NCBI GenBank assembly: GCA_012727435.1
Contig: JAAYHB010000015.1
Location: forward strand, 1-64,000
Direction: 5' to 3'
Length of the DNA: 64,000 bases
Source: Clostridiales bacterium
Lineage (GTDB): Bacteria > Bacillota > Clostridia > Oscillospirales > CAG-272
Shown: one piece after another, positions 61,654 to 64,000 of the stretch
How the letters are laid out: each line of letters begins with the position of its first letter
Position numbering within the stretch: position 1 is the stretch's first letter
The notes under the pieces: model-generated
The model's database searches: none
Seen by the model: the letters and a program-made list of their open reading frames with translations, nothing else
What the model was told of the DNA's origin: nothing
Position numbers and translations under genes: made by a program

Positions 61654-63090
61654 TCAAAAGCCGTTTACAATGTTTTTAAAGAAATTCCCGCGCTCCTCGA
61701 AGTTATGAAACCTGTCAAAGCTGGCGCAGGCGGGTGAAAGCAGCACAATCCCGCCGGGTCGCGCCAGCTCCCTCGCGCGCCACACCGCGGCCTCAAAGTC
61801 TGGCTCGATTACAGTCGGCAGCAACTCTGGGTCATACCCGTCGCGGACCTCGAGCGACGCCTTTATTTTTTCTGCCGTGGCTCCGGTCAGAACCACCGCC
61901 GCGGCGCGCTCAACCAGCACCGCGGCAAGCGGACCGAAGGGGATTTTCTTGTCATACCCGCCGCAGATGACCACAGGCTTTTCGGGCAGGGCCGAGAGCG
62001 CCGCGGCGGTGCGGGTCGGGCTTGAATCTATCGAGCTGTTATAATACCTCACCCCGTCAAGCTCGCGGACAAACTCCAACCGATGCTCGACACCCCGAAA
62101 AGTCTTTGCAATTTCCGAAAAAATATCACGACTCACAATACCATAAACCAGCGACATTGCGGCCATATAATTTTCAATATTGTGACGTCCGGGGAGAAGA
62201 ATATCCGATACCCTCATAAGTTCCTCTTCATTTTCCCCGTCGCAACGGACAATCATACCGTCCCGCTCAAAAACCGCTGTTGCATTGTTTTTTTCTTTTG
62301 GCACAATTTCAGCATAGCTTTTTTTCGTCGAAGAAAAGAAGGTGACATCCAGCGGCGAGCCGAGACCGATTTTTCTGGTTATCTCATTGTCGGCATTAAC
62401 TACAAGCCGCCGACACCCCGGATGCGAGCAGATATTGAGCTTTGCGGCAGTGTATTCCTCCATGCTTTTGTGCCAGTCGAGGTGGTTTGGCGTGATGTTG
62501 GTTATTGCCGAGAACTCGGGTGAGATTTTCATGCTCATGAGCTGAAAGCTTGAGAGCTCGACCACCGCCAAGTCTCCGGGGTTCATTTTCCCCACACGCG
62601 GCAGCAGCGGGGCACCGATGTTGCCGCCGACATAAGCCCTACCCCGCCCGCTTCTTTGGCACTGAAGGTCGAGCATTTTGTATGCGAGGGTGGTCGTGGT
62701 GGTTTTTCCGTCGCTGCCGGTGATTCCTATGACATGTGCCGGGGTGAGCTCCATGAAAAGCTCCATCTCGGAGGTGACCAGCGCGCCGCGCGCCTCGGCG
62801 GCGCGAAGCTCGGGCAAATCCGGCCTCATGCCCGGCGTGCGGAATATAACATCCTCGCAAAGGTCCTCAAGATACCGTTCACCGAGCACCAGCCTCACCC
62901 CGCGCGACTCGAGCAAATCGGCGCAGTTTCCGAGCTGCCCGCGCTCTTTTTTGTCTCTTGCGGTGATTACGGCTCCAAACCCGAGCAGAAAATCTATAAG
63001 CGGCAGGTTTGATATCCCGATGCCGCAAACCGCCGTCCTGCCGGCTGCAATCCGGCGGATAGTTTCGTTGTTGTCAAATGATTTGACCAA
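61654..63090 (-). CDS. murD: UDP-N-acetylmuramoyl-L-alanine--D-glutamate ligase
   Basis: MurD adds D-glutamate in peptidoglycan precursor synthesis. The 478-residue product has an N-terminal Rossmann-like domain, the ATP loop GITGSDGKTTTTTL, the central-domain motifs VELSSFQL and ITNITPNHLDWHKSMEEY, and a C-terminal domain with YYNSSIDSSPTRTAAALSAL and LLSPACASFDRFHNFEERG. The start codon is TTG after GGGGG. It is not in a dcw cluster but heads three peptidase genes. Confidence 0.94.
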   Translation of the reverse strand: MVKSFDNNETIRRIAAGRTAVCGIGISNLPLIDFLLGFGAVITARDKKERGQLGNCADLLESRGVRLVLGERYLEDLCEDVIFRTPGMRPDLPELRAAEARGALVTSEMELFMELTPAHVIGITGSDGKTTTTTLAYKMLDLQCQRSGRGRAYVGGNIGAPLLPRVGKMNPGDLAVVELSSFQLMSMKISPEFSAITNITPNHLDWHKSMEEYTAAKLNICSHPGCRRLVVNADNEITRKIGLGSPLDVTFFSSTKKSYAEIVPKEKNNATAVFERDGMIVRCDGENEEELMRVSDILLPGRHNIENYMAAMSLVYGIVSRDIFSEIAKTFRGVEHRLEFVRELDGVRYYNSSIDSSPTRTAAALSALPEKPVVICGGYDKKIPFGPLAAVLVERAAAVVLTGATAEKIKASLEVRDGYDPELLPTVIEPDFEAAVWRARELARPGGIVLLSPACASFDRFHNFEERGNFFKNIVNGF

Positions 63091-63124
63091 TTAAATGCCC
63101 CCGTCTGTGTTTGTACTTGGAAAT

Positions 63125-63153
63125 ATTATATTCCAAATTCTGCAGCATTGCAA
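63125..63153 (-). promoter_or_regulatory. promoter of the murD-peptidase operon
   Basis: TTGCAA and TATAAT on the minus strand, 17-base spacer, 35 bases upstream of murD. Confidence 0.75.
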
Positions 63154-63214
63154 GCTAAAAATGCTAATAACTCAAATTCATCAGGCGCATTAGTGCATGC
63201 TCGGTATTTCCCAC

Positions 63215-63243
63215 TTGTTATGCACGCATTTTTCTGATATAAT
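63215..63243 (+). promoter_or_regulatory. promoter of the topoisomerase B subunit gene
   Basis: TTGTTA and TATAAT with a 17-base spacer; divergent from the murD promoter. Confidence 0.7.
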
Positions 63244-63314
63244 TATTTATGGCAACATCATTATATTTATAGCAATATTATCCGCGACCCAGTGCGCGAT
63301 TATGTGGAGGGAAA

Positions 63315-64000
63315 ATGGCAAAGTATAAAACCGAAACAATGAAGACGACCGGGTATAACGACCAGAGCATCAAAGCGCTCAAGGGCGCCGACCGCGTCAG
63401 AAAGCGGCCGAGCGTCATTTTCGGCTCGGACGGGCTTGAGGGCTGCCAGCAGTCATTCTTTGAAATTCTGGCCAACTCGGTTGACGAGGCGCGCGAGGGC
63501 TACGGGAATGTAATAATAGTCACGGTTTACAAAGACCACTCTCTCAAGGTCGAGGACTTCGGGCGAGGGGTTCCGCTCGGCTACAACGAGCGCGAGCGGC
63601 GCTGGAACTGGGATCTGATTTTCAACGAGCTCTACGCCGGCGGCAAATACGACAACAACAAGGCAAACAGCGCCTATGAATACTCGCTCGGGCTCAACGG
63701 CCTGGGTGCATGCGCCACGCAGTACAGCTCGGAGTTCATGGATGTTTACTCATACGACGGCACGCACGAGCACAAAATCAGCTTCAAAAAGGGCAAACCG
63801 GTAACCCAGCTCACCTCCCGCGAGCTCGACAAAAAGGAAAGGCGCACCGGCACAATTATCCACTGGCGGCCTGACCTTGAGGTATTTACCGACATAAATA
63901 TCCCGTTTGAGTATTTTGACAGGGTCCTGCACCAGCAGGCGGTAGTCAACTCCGGAATAAAGTTTGTGCTGCGGTTCGAGAAGGATGACGGTAAATTTTC
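63315..64000 (+). CDS. type IIA topoisomerase subunit B (GyrB/ParE-like), N-terminal part
   Basis: The gene runs off the window, so it is absent from the ORF track; about 228 residues are visible. They form the GHKL ATPase domain: FFEILANSVDEAREGYG (N box with catalytic glutamate), VEDFGRGVPLGY and GLNGLGACATQYSS (ATP-lid glycine motif). GGAGG is 4 bases before the ATG. The first 25 residues include IKALKGADRVRKRPSVIFGS. Sequence differs from canonical GyrB (for example GLNGLGA instead of GLHGVGA), suggesting the divergent topoisomerase IV-like B subunit found in Clostridia. The partner A subunit is probably just beyond the edge. Confidence 0.88.
   Translation, partial: MAKYKTETMKTTGYNDQSIKALKGADRVRKRPSVIFGSDGLEGCQQSFFEILANSVDEAREGYGNVIIVTVYKDHSLKVEDFGRGVPLGYNERERRWNWDLIFNELYAGGKYDNNKANSAYEYSLGLNGLGACATQYSSEFMDVYSYDGTHEHKISFKKGKPVTQLTSRELDKKERRTGTIIHWRPDLEVFTDINIPFEYFDRVLHQQAVVNSGIKFVLRFEKDDGKF

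Overview
The window looks like chromosome from an anaerobic, endospore-forming member of the Clostridia (Firmicutes). Evidence: SpoIVB with its signature S55 active-site motifs, an HPr with both His15 and Ser46, Rex, a DnaD/DnaC-like replication pair, a complete Rnf complex, lipoprotein and single-membrane architecture, AGGAGG-type ribosome binding sites, and sigma-A promoters with 16-17 bp spacers upstream of most transcription units. Genes are fairly GC-rich and intergenic promoters AT-rich. I saw no tRNA, rRNA, CRISPR array, insertion sequence or integrase.

Layout: (1) 190-5087, minus strand: HPr, then rimM-trmD, an O-antigen-ligase-like membrane protein and two DUF4330 proteins. (2) 5146-6697, plus strand: yajC, a TIGR04086-type membrane protein and an antibiotic-monooxygenase-fold protein, with GC-rich palindromic repeats around them. 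(3) 6900-14113, minus strand: an isolated, intact virion-head gene set (TerS, TerL, beta-propeller-like protein, portal, scaffold, coat, small connector-like protein) without lysis, tail-fibre, replication or integration genes. (4) 14210-17172: a sugar isomerase/Gfo-Idh oxidoreductase pair and a DUF2179 membrane protein.

(5) 17360-28695, minus strand: one branched-chain amino acid operon, ilvB-ilvN-ilvC-ilvD-leuA-cimA-leuC-leuD-leuB. It is preceded by a promoter, a short leader ORF with a run of Ile/Leu/Val codons and a perfect intrinsic terminator: a ribosome-mediated attenuator of the E. coli ilvB type, where a T-box would be usual in Firmicutes. CimA next to LeuA, LeuCD and LeuB implies isoleucine made from pyruvate through citramalate. 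(6) 28803-32527: an MMPL transporter with a triplicated extracytoplasmic domain, divergent from a TetR regulator with overlapping promoters. (7) 32687-38625, plus strand: dCMP deaminase, lipoprotein, rimI, tsaD, rex, dnaD-like, dnaC-like and a helical-bundle protein. (8) 38792-44419: coiled-coil protein, mntP under a yybP-ykoY manganese riboswitch, an HPr-like protein lacking the catalytic histidine, spoIVB, and the Trk/Ktr potassium pair.

(9) 44524-48723, minus strand: a heterodimeric ABC exporter controlled by a MarR protein with a palindromic operator. (10) 48957-55109: small membrane protein, sigma-region-4-like protein, and rnfCDGEAB. (11) 55326-63090, minus strand: cysteine desulfurase with lipoprotein; a methionine-gamma-lyase-family protein; three tandem M42 aminopeptidases behind murD. 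(12) From 63315, plus strand: the N-terminal part of a type IIA topoisomerase B subunit, cut by the window end.

The most interesting items are the isolated P22-like head module, the ilvB leader-peptide attenuator, the repeat family that always starts just after a stop codon, the MMPL triplication and the histidine-less HPr paralogue.
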